NCBI RefSeq assembly: GCF_026341035.1
Contig: NZ_JAPEOQ010000001.1
Span: 5,828,001 to 5,892,000, forward strand
Length of the DNA: 64,000 nt
Direction: 5' to 3'
Origin: Streptomyces sp. NBC_01016
GTDB lineage: Bacteria; Actinomycetota; Actinomycetes; Streptomycetales; Streptomycetaceae
This document shows positions 1-8,936 of the stretch, piece by piece. Position 1 is the first letter of the stretch, and each line of letters opens with the position of its first letter. A program made the translations under genes and the position numbers. Under the pieces are notes generated by a model. It saw only the letters and a list, made by a program, of their open reading frames with translations, was not told the origin of the DNA and did not search any database.

Positions 1-67
1 TGCACGTATGGCCTAAAGTGACGACTCGGCTACGCTGAGAGGCGATACGGAGAAGGGGGCGGGAGAA

Positions 68-379
68 GTGCGCGACGATCAGATTTCCAGGTGGGATCAG
101 GCGGCATGCCGCACAACGGACCCGGACGAGTTGTTCGTCGAGGGGGCCGCACAGAGCAGCGCCAAGCGCATCTGCGGCGGATGCGTGATCAAGACCGAAT
201 GCCTGGCCCACGCGCTGGATCAGCGGATCCAGCACGGGGTCTGGGGAGGGATGACCGAGCGCGAGCGTCGCGCCCTGCTGCGCCGACGGCCGACCGTCAC
301 CTCGTGGCGGCAACTGCTCGAGGCCGCCCGCGCCGAGCACGAGCGGCCTGTCCGAGCGGAGCACGCGGGGGTTTCGTGA
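68..379 (+). CDS. WhiB-family (Wbl) iron-sulfur transcriptional regulator
   Basis: This 103-residue protein has the Wbl signature. Four cysteines (C14, C36, C39, C45; the last three as CX2C-X5-C) would bind a 4Fe-4S cluster, and the G-V-W-G-G turn lies at residues 57-61, followed by an Arg-rich C-terminus (RERRALLRRR) that contacts DNA. Wbl proteins are actinobacterial redox- or NO-sensitive regulators that usually act with a sigma factor. The GTG start at 68 sits just after an AGAAGGGGG stretch and keeps the first cysteine. It stands alone and converges on the downstream operon. Which Wbl class it belongs to cannot be decided here. Confidence 0.93.
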   Translation: MRDDQISRWDQAACRTTDPDELFVEGAAQSSAKRICGGCVIKTECLAHALDQRIQHGVWGGMTERERRALLRRRPTVTSWRQLLEAARAEHERPVRAEHAGVS

Positions 380-407
380 GGGGGTGTCCTCAGGGCCTGA
401 TCCGAAC

Positions 408-425
408 GACGGACCCTGATCCGTC
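408..425. terminator. Small hairpin between convergent genes
   Basis: GACGGA and TCCGTC form a 6-bp perfect stem around CCCTGA, between the end of the WhiB gene and the end of the DUF3100 gene, which converge. It is short and has no T tract, so a terminator role is only plausible. Confidence 0.35.
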
Positions 426-434
426 AGAAGGACC

Positions 435-1781
435 CTAGCCCCACGCCCCGAGCGTGAACTCGGCGATGACCACCGAGAGCAGGAACGACGCGGTGATGGC
501 CACGAGTCCGACCGGGACGATCTTCCAACCGATGCGGCGCAGCAGCGGCAGATCCTTTCCGAGGGAGAGCCCCGCCAGCGTCAGCATGATCGTCGCGATG
601 GACAGGAAGTCCACCGACGACACAAGGCGGTTCAGCGTGTCCGAGGCGAAGAACCACGGGCTGGACACGTACGCGCCGACGGTGGTGATCCACACGATCG
701 CCGAGATCTTCCGGCTGACCTTGGCCAGGATGAGCCCGACCAGCACCAGGGCCAGCAGCACGGCGTAACCGCCGATGATGTCCAGGCTGATGTGCCCCGC
801 AGCGACGGAGGCGGTGCCGATGCCGAGCACCGTCAGTACGCCGAGCGACAGCCAGAGCGGCAGCTTGATCTCGCCCGCCGCCGAGGCCACTTGCTCCCGG
901 AAGGCCCGGTTCTCCGCAGCGCTCTGCTCCGCCTCGTGCGGCTCGGTCGGTGCGGCCTCTGTCGCCTCCTCACGCCCACGACGTGTCAGGAAACGGTAGA
1001 AGCGGTCGGCCAGCGGCAGCGCCAGATAGATGCCGACGTACACACCGAGGATCGTCGTGATCAGGTTCGAGACCGCGGCCATGCCCAGGATGGCCTGCTC
1101 GTCGCCGGGATAGGCGGCCACGATACTCGCGGAGGACGCGGCCATCATCGATCCCGAGCCGACACCGGCGCCCATCGCCAGGGCCAGCGGGTCGAAGATG
1201 TTCCAGTTCGAGATCAGCGAGGTCAGGAGCGTGATGAACACCGCTCCGAACATCGTGCCGAACACATACATGGCGAGCACACCGCGGTACTGATCCGAAT
1301 CGGGCCCGTACTTCTCCGAGACCATCGCGAACGACGGCTCGCGGTCCAGGGAGAACGTGGCGCCCACCGTCGCCTTGCCCATGCGCAGCAGCACGGCGAG
1401 CGGCAGCGCGATCGCGACCGTGCCGAGCAGATGCCCGATCTCCTGGAGCAGCAGCGCGGGGCCGGCGTCGGCGAGCGTCGGCAGGCTGGGACCGATGTTG
1501 AACGCCAGCCGGGCGACCAGGATCATCACCGCGACGCCGACGAGCGCGGCCGCCACCTTCTGCAGATCGATGCCCAGCGGCCGGAACTTCTGGATCGACA
1601 CCAACAGGCCCAGCAACAGGCCCCACACCATGGGGAAGATGATGATGGAGCCGATGCCCAGGTCGATGTCGAGTTCACCGATGAACTGCACGACCAGCGC
1701 GATCACCAGGGCGAGCCCGGCGATGGGCAGCGTCTGACGGGTCCGCGTGCCGCGGTCGTTCGGCTTGACGAGGGTGGACAT
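435..1781 (-). CDS. DUF3100 family integral membrane protein (putative transporter)
   Basis: A 448-residue polytopic membrane protein with about ten to twelve hydrophobic segments, including a Gly/Ser-rich re-entrant-like stretch (GAGVGSGSMMAASSAS) of the kind seen in transporters. It matches the DUF3100 family as I know it, whose substrate is not established. The ATG at 1781 is chosen over the longer frame because it is preceded by GAAGGG and would leave only 4 nt to the upstream M20 gene. It is last in a minus-strand operon with an M20 amidohydrolase, an aldehyde dehydrogenase and a dehydrogenase. Uptake or export of the amide substrate of that operon is an inference. Confidence 0.8.
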   Translation of the reverse strand: MSTLVKPNDRGTRTRQTLPIAGLALVIALVVQFIGELDIDLGIGSIIIFPMVWGLLLGLLVSIQKFRPLGIDLQKVAAALVGVAVMILVARLAFNIGPSLPTLADAGPALLLQEIGHLLGTVAIALPLAVLLRMGKATVGATFSLDREPSFAMVSEKYGPDSDQYRGVLAMYVFGTMFGAVFITLLTSLISNWNIFDPLALAMGAGVGSGSMMAASSASIVAAYPGDEQAILGMAAVSNLITTILGVYVGIYLALPLADRFYRFLTRRGREEATEAAPTEPHEAEQSAAENRAFREQVASAAGEIKLPLWLSLGVLTVLGIGTASVAAGHISLDIIGGYAVLLALVLVGLILAKVSRKISAIVWITTVGAYVSSPWFFASDTLNRLVSSVDFLSIATIMLTLAGLSLGKDLPLLRRIGWKIVPVGLVAITASFLLSVVIAEFTLGAWG

Positions 1782-1785
1782 GTCG

Positions 1786-3003
1786 TCACCCGGCCCTTCT
1801 GATGTCACGGTGGTAGGCGGCGCCCTCGAACCGGGCACGCTGCTCGGGATCGCCCGCCGCGTCGACGACGGTCCAGGCGAGCGCGCGGGCCGCCTCGAGC
1901 ATCAGCTCGTACGCCGCGTCGGTGTCGGCGACCGCGGTGAACCCGTGGGAGTGGATGGGCACTTCGGCCCCGGGGATGCTCAGCCAGGGGTGCAGACTCG
2001 GGATGACCTGACTGACATTGCCCATGTCGGTCGACCCGCCGCCGAGCCGGCCAGTGGACGTGGTGTCACGGCCGAACGACTCCATCGCGGCCGTCCAGTA
2101 CCCGGCCAACGCGTCGTCCTGGACGAGCGGTTCGTACAGCGGCTCGGTCGCCTCGATCACCACCTCGGTGCCGCTCGCCAGGGCGGCCCCTTCGAAGCAG
2201 CGCCGCACGCGGGCGAGGAGCGCCTCGTACTCGGGCAGGGTGAACGCCCGGCACTCGAAGTCGACGACCGCCCGCTCGGGGATGATGTTCGTGGCCACGC
2301 CCGCCTCGGACACGAACAGGGCCACACGATGGTCACCGGGGATCTGCTGACGCAGCAGCCCGATGGCGACCTGGGCGATGGTGGCGCCGTCCGCGGCGTT
2401 CACACCCTGGTGGGGCGCGGCCGCCGCGTGCGCGGCACGGCCGGAGAACACGGCACGGTAGCGGCCGACCGCCTGCGCGGTGGTCCCCGCCGGGTTGTAC
2501 GAGACACCGTCCTGCACCGGGTGCACCATCAGGGCCAGACCCACCCCGTCGAACGCGCCCGCTTCCAGGAGCAGCGACTTGCCGCCACCGTGCTCCTCGG
2601 CCGGGGTGCCGATCGCCTTGAGCGTGATGCCCAACTCGTCGGCGTGCGGGGCCAGGGCCAGGGCCGCGGCCACCGACGCACCGGCGATGAGATTGTGCCC
2701 ACAGGCATGGCCGACCCCAGGCAGCGCGTCGTACTCGACACACAGCGCCACCGTCAGGTCGCCGCTGCCCGCCGTCGCCGTGAACGCGGTGGGCAGGCCG
2801 CCGGTGCCGTGCTCGACCGCGAGCCCGCCCTCGGCGAGCAGCGCGGTGATCGCCGCCGCTGACTCGGTCTCCTCGAAGGAGAGCTCGGGACGGGCGTGCA
2901 GGGAGCGGGCCAGGGACAGTACCTGTCCCTCCCATGTGGAGACACCGGCGGAGGTGTCCTTCTTGAGTCGGTCGCCTTCGGCGACGGTGTGTGTCTGGCT
3001 CAT
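1786..3003 (-). CDS. M20 family metallo-amidohydrolase (AbgB-like)
   Basis: 405 residues with the M20 dizinc hydrolase motifs: EYDALPGVGHACGHN at 90-104, where the H and C of HACGHN and later acidic residues (GTPAEEHGGGK) form the metal site, and a lid domain in the middle. M20D enzymes hydrolyse N-acyl amino acids or aminobenzoyl-glutamate-like amides. It lies 4 nt upstream of the DUF3100 gene and 10 nt after the aldehyde dehydrogenase stop, so it is almost certainly co-transcribed. The precise substrate is unknown. HACGHN resembles the AbgB and indole-acetyl-amino-acid hydrolase branch. Confidence 0.9.
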   Translation of the reverse strand: MSQTHTVAEGDRLKKDTSAGVSTWEGQVLSLARSLHARPELSFEETESAAAITALLAEGGLAVEHGTGGLPTAFTATAGSGDLTVALCVEYDALPGVGHACGHNLIAGASVAAALALAPHADELGITLKAIGTPAEEHGGGKSLLLEAGAFDGVGLALMVHPVQDGVSYNPAGTTAQAVGRYRAVFSGRAAHAAAAPHQGVNAADGATIAQVAIGLLRQQIPGDHRVALFVSEAGVATNIIPERAVVDFECRAFTLPEYEALLARVRRCFEGAALASGTEVVIEATEPLYEPLVQDDALAGYWTAAMESFGRDTTSTGRLGGGSTDMGNVSQVIPSLHPWLSIPGAEVPIHSHGFTAVADTDAAYELMLEAARALAWTVVDAAGDPEQRARFEGAAYHRDIRRAG

Positions 3004-3013
3004 GGAGGACTCC

Positions 3014-4570
3014 TCAGTAGCTCAGCGACGGGAACGGGGAACCGGCGGCACGCGTGGGCGTCCACACGGCCTTGGTCTGGGTGTACTCGTCCAGCACGCC
3101 GGGGCCGGAGGATCGACCGTGCCCGGAGTCGCCGAAGCCGCCGAAGGGCACGGCCACGTGGATCGTCTTGTACGAGTTGATCCAGAAGGTACCTGCCGTC
3201 ACCGAGCGAGCCACATGGTGGGCCCGCGCGACGTCCTGGGTCCACACCGCGCCCGCGAGCCCGAAGGTGGTGGCATTGGCGCGCTCGATGGCCTCCGCCT
3301 CGGTGAAGAAGGAGTCGACCCCGACGACCGGGCCGAACACCTCGGTGGTCTCCAGCACATTGGCGGGGCTGACCCCGTCCAGCACGGTGGGCAGGACCCA
3401 ACGCCCGTCCGTGAGCGGGGAGTTGGTGACCTGGGTGGGCAGGCTCGCCGCCGTGGCGCGGCGGGCGCCACCCGCGATGCCCGCCTCGACGAGCGAGGTG
3501 ACCGTGGCGAACTGCGACTCCGTGATGATCGGGCCGACCTCGGTCCCCGGGTCCAGCGGATCGCCGACCCGCAGCCGGGCCGCCCGCTCCGCGACACGCG
3601 CCACGAACTCGGCGTGCACCGACCGCTCCACCAGCAGCCGCGAACCGGCCACACACGACTGCCCGGCCCCGGAGAAGATCGCGGACACGGCGCCGTCCGC
3701 CGCCCGGTCCAGATCCGCGTCGGCGAACACGATGTTGGCGCTCTTGCCGCCGAGCTCGAGGACCGTCGGGATGCCCGCGGCCGCTGCCGCGACGGCCACC
3801 CGCCGCCCCGTGCCCACCGAGCCGATGAAGGACACCTTCCCGACCCGCGCGTCACTGGTGAGCGTGGCACCGACCGTGGAACCCAGACCCGTGGCGACGT
3901 TGAACACACCGTCCGGCAGCCCGGCCTCGTGTGCCAGCTGCGCCAGGCGCACAGTGGAGGCGGGCGTGAACTCGCTGGGCTTGACGACGACCGCGTTGCC
4001 CGCGGCGAGCGGCGCCGCCGAGTTCCAGCCCCCGGTGAACAGCGGCGCGTTCCACGGCGTGATCGCCACGACGACACCCCACGGGACCCGCTCGGTGTAC
4101 GTGTGCCAGTTGCCGGGGACCGGGATGGTGTGTCCGAGCAGCTTGTCCGCCCAGCCCGCGTAGTAGCCGAACATCTCGGCGACCTTGGCCGCCTCGCCGC
4201 GGGTGTCGCGGATCGGCTTGCCGGTCGTGGCGGACTCCAGCGCCGCGAGTTCCTCGACGTGCTCGGCGACGGTGCGGGAGACCTCGCGCAGGATCGCCGC
4301 GCGCTCGAAGGGATCGGTGGCGGCCCACACCTCGGCCCCGCGGACCGCGCTCGCGAGGACGGCGTCGGCGCCCTCCGTACCGGCGTCGGCGTAGTCGGCC
4401 ACCCACTCCGAGGTGGCGGCGGACGTGAGACGGACGGCCTCGCCGCGGCCGGGGACGACCTGGCCGTCGAGATACGAGCCGAGTCCCTGCGGGAAGTGGG
4501 CGTCCAGCGCCGCGCGGGCGGTGGCGGCACCGGAGGTCGCGGAGCCGATCGAGAAAGTCGTGCTGTTCAT
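3014..4570 (-). CDS. NAD(P)-dependent aldehyde dehydrogenase
   Basis: 518 residues, typical for the ALDH superfamily. The active-site features are all present: TPWNAP with Asn173, ELGGKS with general base Glu272, and GQSCVAG with nucleophile Cys306. Glu272 rules out the CoA-acylating methylmalonate-semialdehyde dehydrogenase branch, which lacks it, even though a beta-hydroxyacid dehydrogenase follows. The enzyme probably oxidises an aldehyde released after amide hydrolysis in this operon. It starts 13 nt after the stop of the upstream dehydrogenase gene. Confidence 0.93.
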   Translation of the reverse strand: MNSTTFSIGSATSGAATARAALDAHFPQGLGSYLDGQVVPGRGEAVRLTSAATSEWVADYADAGTEGADAVLASAVRGAEVWAATDPFERAAILREVSRTVAEHVEELAALESATTGKPIRDTRGEAAKVAEMFGYYAGWADKLLGHTIPVPGNWHTYTERVPWGVVVAITPWNAPLFTGGWNSAAPLAAGNAVVVKPSEFTPASTVRLAQLAHEAGLPDGVFNVATGLGSTVGATLTSDARVGKVSFIGSVGTGRRVAVAAAAAGIPTVLELGGKSANIVFADADLDRAADGAVSAIFSGAGQSCVAGSRLLVERSVHAEFVARVAERAARLRVGDPLDPGTEVGPIITESQFATVTSLVEAGIAGGARRATAASLPTQVTNSPLTDGRWVLPTVLDGVSPANVLETTEVFGPVVGVDSFFTEAEAIERANATTFGLAGAVWTQDVARAHHVARSVTAGTFWINSYKTIHVAVPFGGFGDSGHGRSSGPGVLDEYTQTKAVWTPTRAAGSPFPSLSY

Positions 4571-4583
4571 GGTGCGTCGGTCC

Positions 4584-5453
4584 TTAACGCGTGAGGGTCG
4601 GTGCGACGGTGCGGGCTATCTCGGAGAAGTCGGCGGCCGGGCCCAGTTCGGCCAGGGCCTCCTGCCACCGCTCGCTCGCGGCGGCCAGCAACTGAGGTGT
4701 CTCACCGCGCTGCCTCGCGGTCTCGACGGCCAGGGCGGCATCGCGCGCCATCAGCCCGAGCGAGAACCCGGAGTCGTACGTGCCGCTGAGCACCCAGTCC
4801 GGATACATGGCGGCGGACGCCTTGCTGGCACCGGACGCGCCACTGATTCCGGCGGCGGAGGCGGCCGGGTCGACGCCGTAGGACTTCGCGACGGCCAGCG
4901 CCTCGCCGACCGCCACCAGGTTGACCGCGGCCAGCATGTTGTTGAGCAGCTTGACCACGTTGCCCGAGCCGGGTCCTCCGAGGTGCCGGAACTGGCCGGC
5001 GGTGAGGGCATCGAGGACCGGTCGCGCGGCATCGAGGGCGTCCGGCTCGGCGCCCACGAATGCGGTCAGCCGACCGGCGACGGCGCCGGTGCGGCCACCG
5101 GAGACGGGCGCGTCGACGAACGACACACCCCGCTCCGCCGCGAGCGCCGCACACGCGGCCGAGGTGTCGGGCTGCGACGTCGTGGTGTCGACCACCGCCA
5201 CCGTGCCCGGGCGGTCCAGCAGGGTGGGCAGGCTCGCCTCGACGACCTGGGCCGAGGGCAGGGACAGCACCACGTACGGGGTGCCGGCGAGCTGTTCGAG
5301 CGCCTCGACGGCGTCGACTCCGGCTTCCTGGGCGGTGGCCCGCGCCGCGGGAGAGGGGTCGTACCCGCGGACCTGCCAGCCGGCGGCGACCAGAGCGGTG
5401 GCCATGGCGCCGCCCATCGAACCGAGGCCGACGACGGCGATGTGCTTGCTCAT
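4584..5453 (-). CDS. NAD(P)-dependent beta-hydroxyacid dehydrogenase (3-hydroxyisobutyrate dehydrogenase family)
   Basis: 289 residues, the usual length of this family. The Rossmann motif GLGSMGGAMA lies at 9-18, the substrate-binding DAPVSGG at 114-120, and the catalytic lysine K168 within GSGNVVKLLNNM. The ATG at 5453 begins MSKHIAVVG and is preceded by GGAGCAC; the longer open frame upstream is not coding. It would interconvert a 3-hydroxyacid and the semialdehyde that the neighbouring aldehyde dehydrogenase could oxidise. Regulation is probably by the RpiR protein encoded just upstream. Confidence 0.92.
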   Translation of the reverse strand: MSKHIAVVGLGSMGGAMATALVAAGWQVRGYDPSPAARATAQEAGVDAVEALEQLAGTPYVVLSLPSAQVVEASLPTLLDRPGTVAVVDTTTSQPDTSAACAALAAERGVSFVDAPVSGGRTGAVAGRLTAFVGAEPDALDAARPVLDALTAGQFRHLGGPGSGNVVKLLNNMLAAVNLVAVGEALAVAKSYGVDPAASAAGISGASGASKASAAMYPDWVLSGTYDSGFSLGLMARDAALAVETARQRGETPQLLAAASERWQEALAELGPAADFSEIARTVAPTLTR

Positions 5454-5512
5454 CTGTGCTCCTTGCGGGAGGGAGGGGGCGATGAGGCGTGGAGCCCCCG
5501 CCGCTCGGGGTG

Positions 5513-6385
5513 TCAGTCGAGATAGATGTCCAGGTCCCGCCACAGCTGCTGGGTGCGGCGGATCGCGGCGCGGCTGCGCTCGGGCTGCGCCTCCTGCATG
5601 CCGGCGAGCAGCCCGTAGACCACCGACGTGGCGGCGGTGACGGACTGGAAGAACGAGATGCCTTCGGACGGCACGATCAGCAGGTGGTCGGCGATGGCGG
5701 TGGCGAGCCGCCCGCGGCGCATATCGGTGATCGCGACGACGGTGGCCCCGGCCTCGTGGGCGGACTCCGCGGCGGCGATGACCTGCTTCGTGGAGCGCCA
5801 CATGTTGACGACCAGGAGCACATCACCCGGCCCGACGTTGTTCACCGCCGAGGCCAGGTGCACACCGGCCCGGTTCTCCAGCGTGATCGGGTAGCCCATG
5901 GTGGAGCCGAGGTGCGCCATCACGGTGGCGGGACCCGCGAAGGAACCGACGCCGATGACGAGGATCGACCGGGCCCCGGCCAGCGCCGCGATGGCGGCCT
6001 CGGCCTCCGCCGCGGAATTGCTCTCGAGGGTCTGGCGCAGGTTCTCGAGGTCGTGCGACAGCGCGTCGTGCAGCGGGCTGCGGTGCTCGCCGTGCTCGGT
6101 GAGCGTGTCCTCGGTGGAGATCTGCACCAGGTACCGTGCGCGCAGCTCCCGCTGCAGGTCGGGCCAGCCCTGGTAGCCGAGGGTCTGCGCGGCCCGGACG
6201 ACCGTGGAGCTGTTCACGTCCGCCCGCTCGGCGATCTGCGCGATCTCGGCGTACGAGGCGAGCTGCGGATTGCGCACGATGACGTCGACGACGCGGGTCT
6301 GGGCCTTGGACAGGGGCACGTCGGGCAGGGCGTCGCCCAGCCAGTCGGCCTGGCCGGGGTTCTTGGGGGTGCGAGGTGAAGGCAC
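5513..6385 (-). CDS. RpiR/MurR family transcriptional regulator
   Basis: 290 residues: an N-terminal RpiR-type HTH of about 75 residues (EIAQIAERADVNSSTVVRAAQTLGYQGW) and a C-terminal SIS sugar-phosphate-binding fold (ILVIGVGSFAGPATVMAHLG, then VVAITD). The GTG at 6385 is selected because the longer frame above it runs antisense to the divergent gene at 6542. It is the first gene of the minus-strand catabolic operon and so probably controls it. Two inverted repeats lie directly upstream. SIS ligands are usually phosphosugars, but several RpiR proteins serve amino-acid catabolism, so the effector is open. Confidence 0.9.
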   Translation of the reverse strand: MPSPRTPKNPGQADWLGDALPDVPLSKAQTRVVDVIVRNPQLASYAEIAQIAERADVNSSTVVRAAQTLGYQGWPDLQRELRARYLVQISTEDTLTEHGEHRSPLHDALSHDLENLRQTLESNSAAEAEAAIAALAGARSILVIGVGSFAGPATVMAHLGSTMGYPITLENRAGVHLASAVNNVGPGDVLLVVNMWRSTKQVIAAAESAHEAGATVVAITDMRRGRLATAIADHLLIVPSEGISFFQSVTAATSVVYGLLAGMQEAQPERSRAAIRRTQQLWRDLDIYLD

Positions 6386-6408
6386 GGGCGTTGCTTTCTG
6401 AGAGAGAG

Positions 6409-6457
6409 GCAATCTGCAAGTGCGATTGCATAAACGTACCTCGCAATTCCAATTGCG
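6409..6457. promoter_or_regulatory. Divergent operator with two palindromes
   Basis: The RpiR gene (minus) and the hydratase gene (plus) diverge from this spacer. CGCAATT-CC-AATTGCG at 6442-6457 is a perfect palindrome, and GCAATC-N9-GATTGC at 6409-6429 is a second one sharing the GCAAT/ATTGC core. The AT-rich cores stand out in GC-rich DNA. Autoregulation by the RpiR protein is an inference from position. Confidence 0.6.
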
Positions 6458-6541
6458 GGAACCCCTCGCTCGGCCCGTCGTCCACGCCGCCGCAGGTGAT
6501 AGAGATGGTCCTGCCGTGATCTTCACCGGAAGGAACCACCG

Positions 6542-7591
6542 TTGAGCTCCGACGACGCCCCCGTCCTGCGGGCCGTGGAGGGACGCGCCGCGTACCTCAC
6601 CCTGAACCGGCCCCGGGCCCTGAACTCGCTCACCCACGCCATGCTGCGATCCCTCGCGGAGGCCCTCGACACCTGGGCGGACGACCCCACAGTCGGGACC
6701 GTCGTGCTCCAGGGGGCGGGGGAGCGGGGCCTGTGCGCGGGCGCCGACATCCGGCTCTTCCGCGACGACGCGCGCAGCGGTGACCACCGGGCGTCGGCGG
6801 CCTTCCTGCGCGACGAGTACCGGCTCAACTCCCTTATCGCGCACTACCCGAAGCCCTACGTCGCCGTCATGGACGGCATCGTCATGGGCGGCGGCGTCGG
6901 CCTGTCCGCGCACGGCGGCATCCGCATCGTCACCGAACGCTCGAAGGTCGCGATGCCCGAGGTCGGCATCGGCCTGGTCCCCGACGTCGGCGGCACGTAC
7001 CTGTTCACACGCGCGCCCGGACACCTCGGCACCCACCTGGCGCTCACAGGCATGGCGGTCGGCGCGGCAGACGCGCTGCTGTGCGGCCTCGCCGACCACT
7101 ACGTACCGTCCGAGGCCCTGCCCCAGCTGCTGCGCGAGCTGGCCGGGGCGGAGCAGCCGGGCGAGGTCGTCGCACGCCACACGGATCAGGCACCGCTCGG
7201 AGTCCTCGCCGAGCAGCGGTCCTGGATCGACGACTGCTACGCCGCGGACACGGTCGAGGAGATCGTCGAGCGGCTCTTCGCCACCGGCGATGTCGCGGCC
7301 AAGGAAGCGGCGGACATGATCCTTTCCCGCTCGCCGATGGCCGTGAAGGCGACGCTCGAATCCCTGCGCCGTGCGGCGCGTCTCGACTCGCTGGAGCAGG
7401 TACTCGACCAGGAGTACCGGGTGATCTGCGCGGCCCTGGACACCCACGACCTGCCCGAGGGCATCCGCGCCCAGATCATCGACAAGGACCGCGACCCCCG
7501 CTGGTCCCCGGCGACCCTGGCCGAGGTCGGGCCCGCCGATGTGGAGCGCTACTTCGCGCCGCTGGGGGAGTGGGAACTGGGCCTCGGCTGA
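6542..7591 (+). CDS. Enoyl-CoA hydratase/isomerase family protein, 3-hydroxyisobutyryl-CoA hydrolase type
   Basis: 349 residues of crotonase fold. AGADIRLF and MDGIVMGGGVGLSAHGG form the oxyanion-hole region, and MPEVGIGLVPDVGGTYL plus the long C-terminal extension are typical of HIBCH-type hydrolases rather than the roughly 260-residue hydratases. The TTG start at 6542 follows GGAAGGA with a 6-nt gap. It diverges from the RpiR operon, which contains a 3-hydroxyisobutyrate-dehydrogenase-like enzyme. The pair would make biochemical sense (acyl-CoA hydrolysis, then oxidation), but the link is inferred. Confidence 0.88.
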   Translation: MSSDDAPVLRAVEGRAAYLTLNRPRALNSLTHAMLRSLAEALDTWADDPTVGTVVLQGAGERGLCAGADIRLFRDDARSGDHRASAAFLRDEYRLNSLIAHYPKPYVAVMDGIVMGGGVGLSAHGGIRIVTERSKVAMPEVGIGLVPDVGGTYLFTRAPGHLGTHLALTGMAVGAADALLCGLADHYVPSEALPQLLRELAGAEQPGEVVARHTDQAPLGVLAEQRSWIDDCYAADTVEEIVERLFATGDVAAKEAADMILSRSPMAVKATLESLRRAARLDSLEQVLDQEYRVICAALDTHDLPEGIRAQIIDKDRDPRWSPATLAEVGPADVERYFAPLGEWELGLG

Positions 7592-7609
7592 GGCCACCCG
7601 GAGCGGGCC

Positions 7610-8086
7610 TCAGGCGCCCTGTGCCAGCCGCCGGTGCAGCTCCTTCACGGCCGGCACCAGCTCGTCCACCGGCCCCTCGACCTTCACCGACGGGGCGACC
7701 TCCTGCACGGGCAGGGCGTTCACCGGGCCCTGGGGCCGCCCCCACTCGGCCAGCCACCCGGACAGCTGCGCCGAGGACGCCACGTACACGATCCGGTCGA
7801 GCCCGACCCAGGCGTGCGCCGCCGAACACATGGGGCAGTGCTCGCCGGAGGTGTACACGGTGGCGGTGGCACGCTCCTCGGGGGTGAGGTGACCGGCCGC
7901 CCAGCGGGCGAGCTCGAACTCGGGATGCCGCGTCGCGTCACCACCGGCGACCCGATTGCGGTCCTCGGCCCGCACCTTCCCGTCACCGTCCACCAACACC
8001 GAGCCGAACGGCTCGTCACCGGCGTCCAACGCCTCGGCGGCCAGCTCCACACACCGGCGCAGATGGTCCAGTTCACGCTCTTCCAC
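7610..8086 (-). CDS. Nucleoside/guanine-type deaminase (CMP/dCMP deaminase fold)
   Basis: 158 residues. Zinc ligands and catalytic Glu are visible as H54-P55-E56 and the CPMC pair (C84, C87) in TSGEHCPMCSAA. The His-Pro-Glu variant with EHCPMC is usual in guanine and tRNA-adenosine-type deaminases. The GTG start at 8086 has AAAGAGG six bases upstream. An NCS1 nucleobase permease lies two genes upstream on the same strand, which fits a nucleobase salvage role. The substrate cannot be fixed from sequence. Confidence 0.87.
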   Translation of the reverse strand: MEERELDHLRRCVELAAEALDAGDEPFGSVLVDGDGKVRAEDRNRVAGGDATRHPEFELARWAAGHLTPEERATATVYTSGEHCPMCSAAHAWVGLDRIVYVASSAQLSGWLAEWGRPQGPVNALPVQEVAPSVKVEGPVDELVPAVKELHRRLAQGA

Positions 8087-8150
8087 GGTGGCCTCTTTCG
8101 CTACGGGGACGGGCCTCTGTCGCAGCCATCCTGTCAGCGCCCCACGCGGT

Positions 8151-8936
8151 TTACGGGACGCGGGCGACGCCGACATAGAACCCGCTCAGCTCCTCGGCGG
8201 GAGCAGGCCCCGACTGGTACCACTTGGTCGCCGTCACCAGTCCGGGCTCCACCAGCTCCAGGCCCTCGAAGAACGGCTCGACCTCGGCCCGCGTGCGCAT
8301 CCGCAGCGGGATCTCGCCCTTGCGGTACGTGTCGGTCACGGACTTCACCAGGTGCGGGTGCTCGTCGGTGGTGCCGTGCGACAGCACCAGATAGCTGCCC
8401 GTCGGCAGCGCGTCGACGAGCGCCCTGGTCAGGCCGTACGGGTCCTCGTCGTCGCCGATGAAGTGCATCAGCGCGATCATCGACAGGGCGACGGGACGGG
8501 AGAAGTCCAGGACCGTGCGCGCGTGGTCGAGGATGACATCGGGGCGGCGGACATCCGCCTGGATGTAGTCGGTGACCCCCTCCGGAGCGCTCACCAACAG
8601 GGCCTCCGCGTGCCGCAGCACGATCGGATCGTTGTCCGCGTACGAGACCCGGGCGGTCGGCACGATGCCCTGCACGATCTGGTGGAGGTTGGGCTCGGTC
8701 GGGATGCCCGTGCCGATGTCGAGGAACTGATCGATGCCGTTGCCGGCGAGCCACGCGGCGGCCCGGTGCATGAACGCGCGGTTGCGCAGGGCGTTCTGGC
8801 GGGCCTCCGGCGGCAGCTTCTCCGCGACTGCCTGGTCGACCGGGTAGTGGTCCTTGCCGCCCAGCAACCAGTCGTAGACACGGGCCGGGTGGGGTCTGCT
8901 CGTGTCGATGCGGTTCTCGAAGGGCTGTGCCGTCAT
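8151..8936 (-). CDS. SAM-dependent methyltransferase, DUF574 family
   Basis: 261 residues with the N-terminal family signature (PHPARVYDWLLGGKDHYPVD), the SAM-binding LDIGTGIPTEPNLH, and VSYADNDPIVLRHAEALL. DUF574 methyltransferases are abundant in Streptomyces, and few have known substrates. It lies between a deaminase and an NCS1 permease on the same strand with gaps of 64 and 161 nt, so co-transcription is uncertain. Confidence 0.9.
   Translation of the reverse strand: MTAQPFENRIDTSRPHPARVYDWLLGGKDHYPVDQAVAEKLPPEARQNALRNRAFMHRAAAWLAGNGIDQFLDIGTGIPTEPNLHQIVQGIVPTARVSYADNDPIVLRHAEALLVSAPEGVTDYIQADVRRPDVILDHARTVLDFSRPVALSMIALMHFIGDDEDPYGLTRALVDALPTGSYLVLSHGTTDEHPHLVKSVTDTYRKGEIPLRMRTRAEVEPFFEGLELVEPGLVTATKWYQSGPAPAEELSGFYVGVARVP

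Noticed and set aside
3014..4570. Methylmalonate-semialdehyde dehydrogenase (valine pathway).
   Set aside because: The active-site Glu272 is present (ELGGK); that enzyme family lacks it. A general ALDH is the safer call.
1747..4594. Long open frames on the plus strand opposite the amidohydrolase and aldehyde dehydrogenase genes.
   Set aside because: They are antisense shadows created by GC-rich third positions; their products are Arg/Gly/His-rich and lack any family pattern, while the minus-strand genes have complete motifs.
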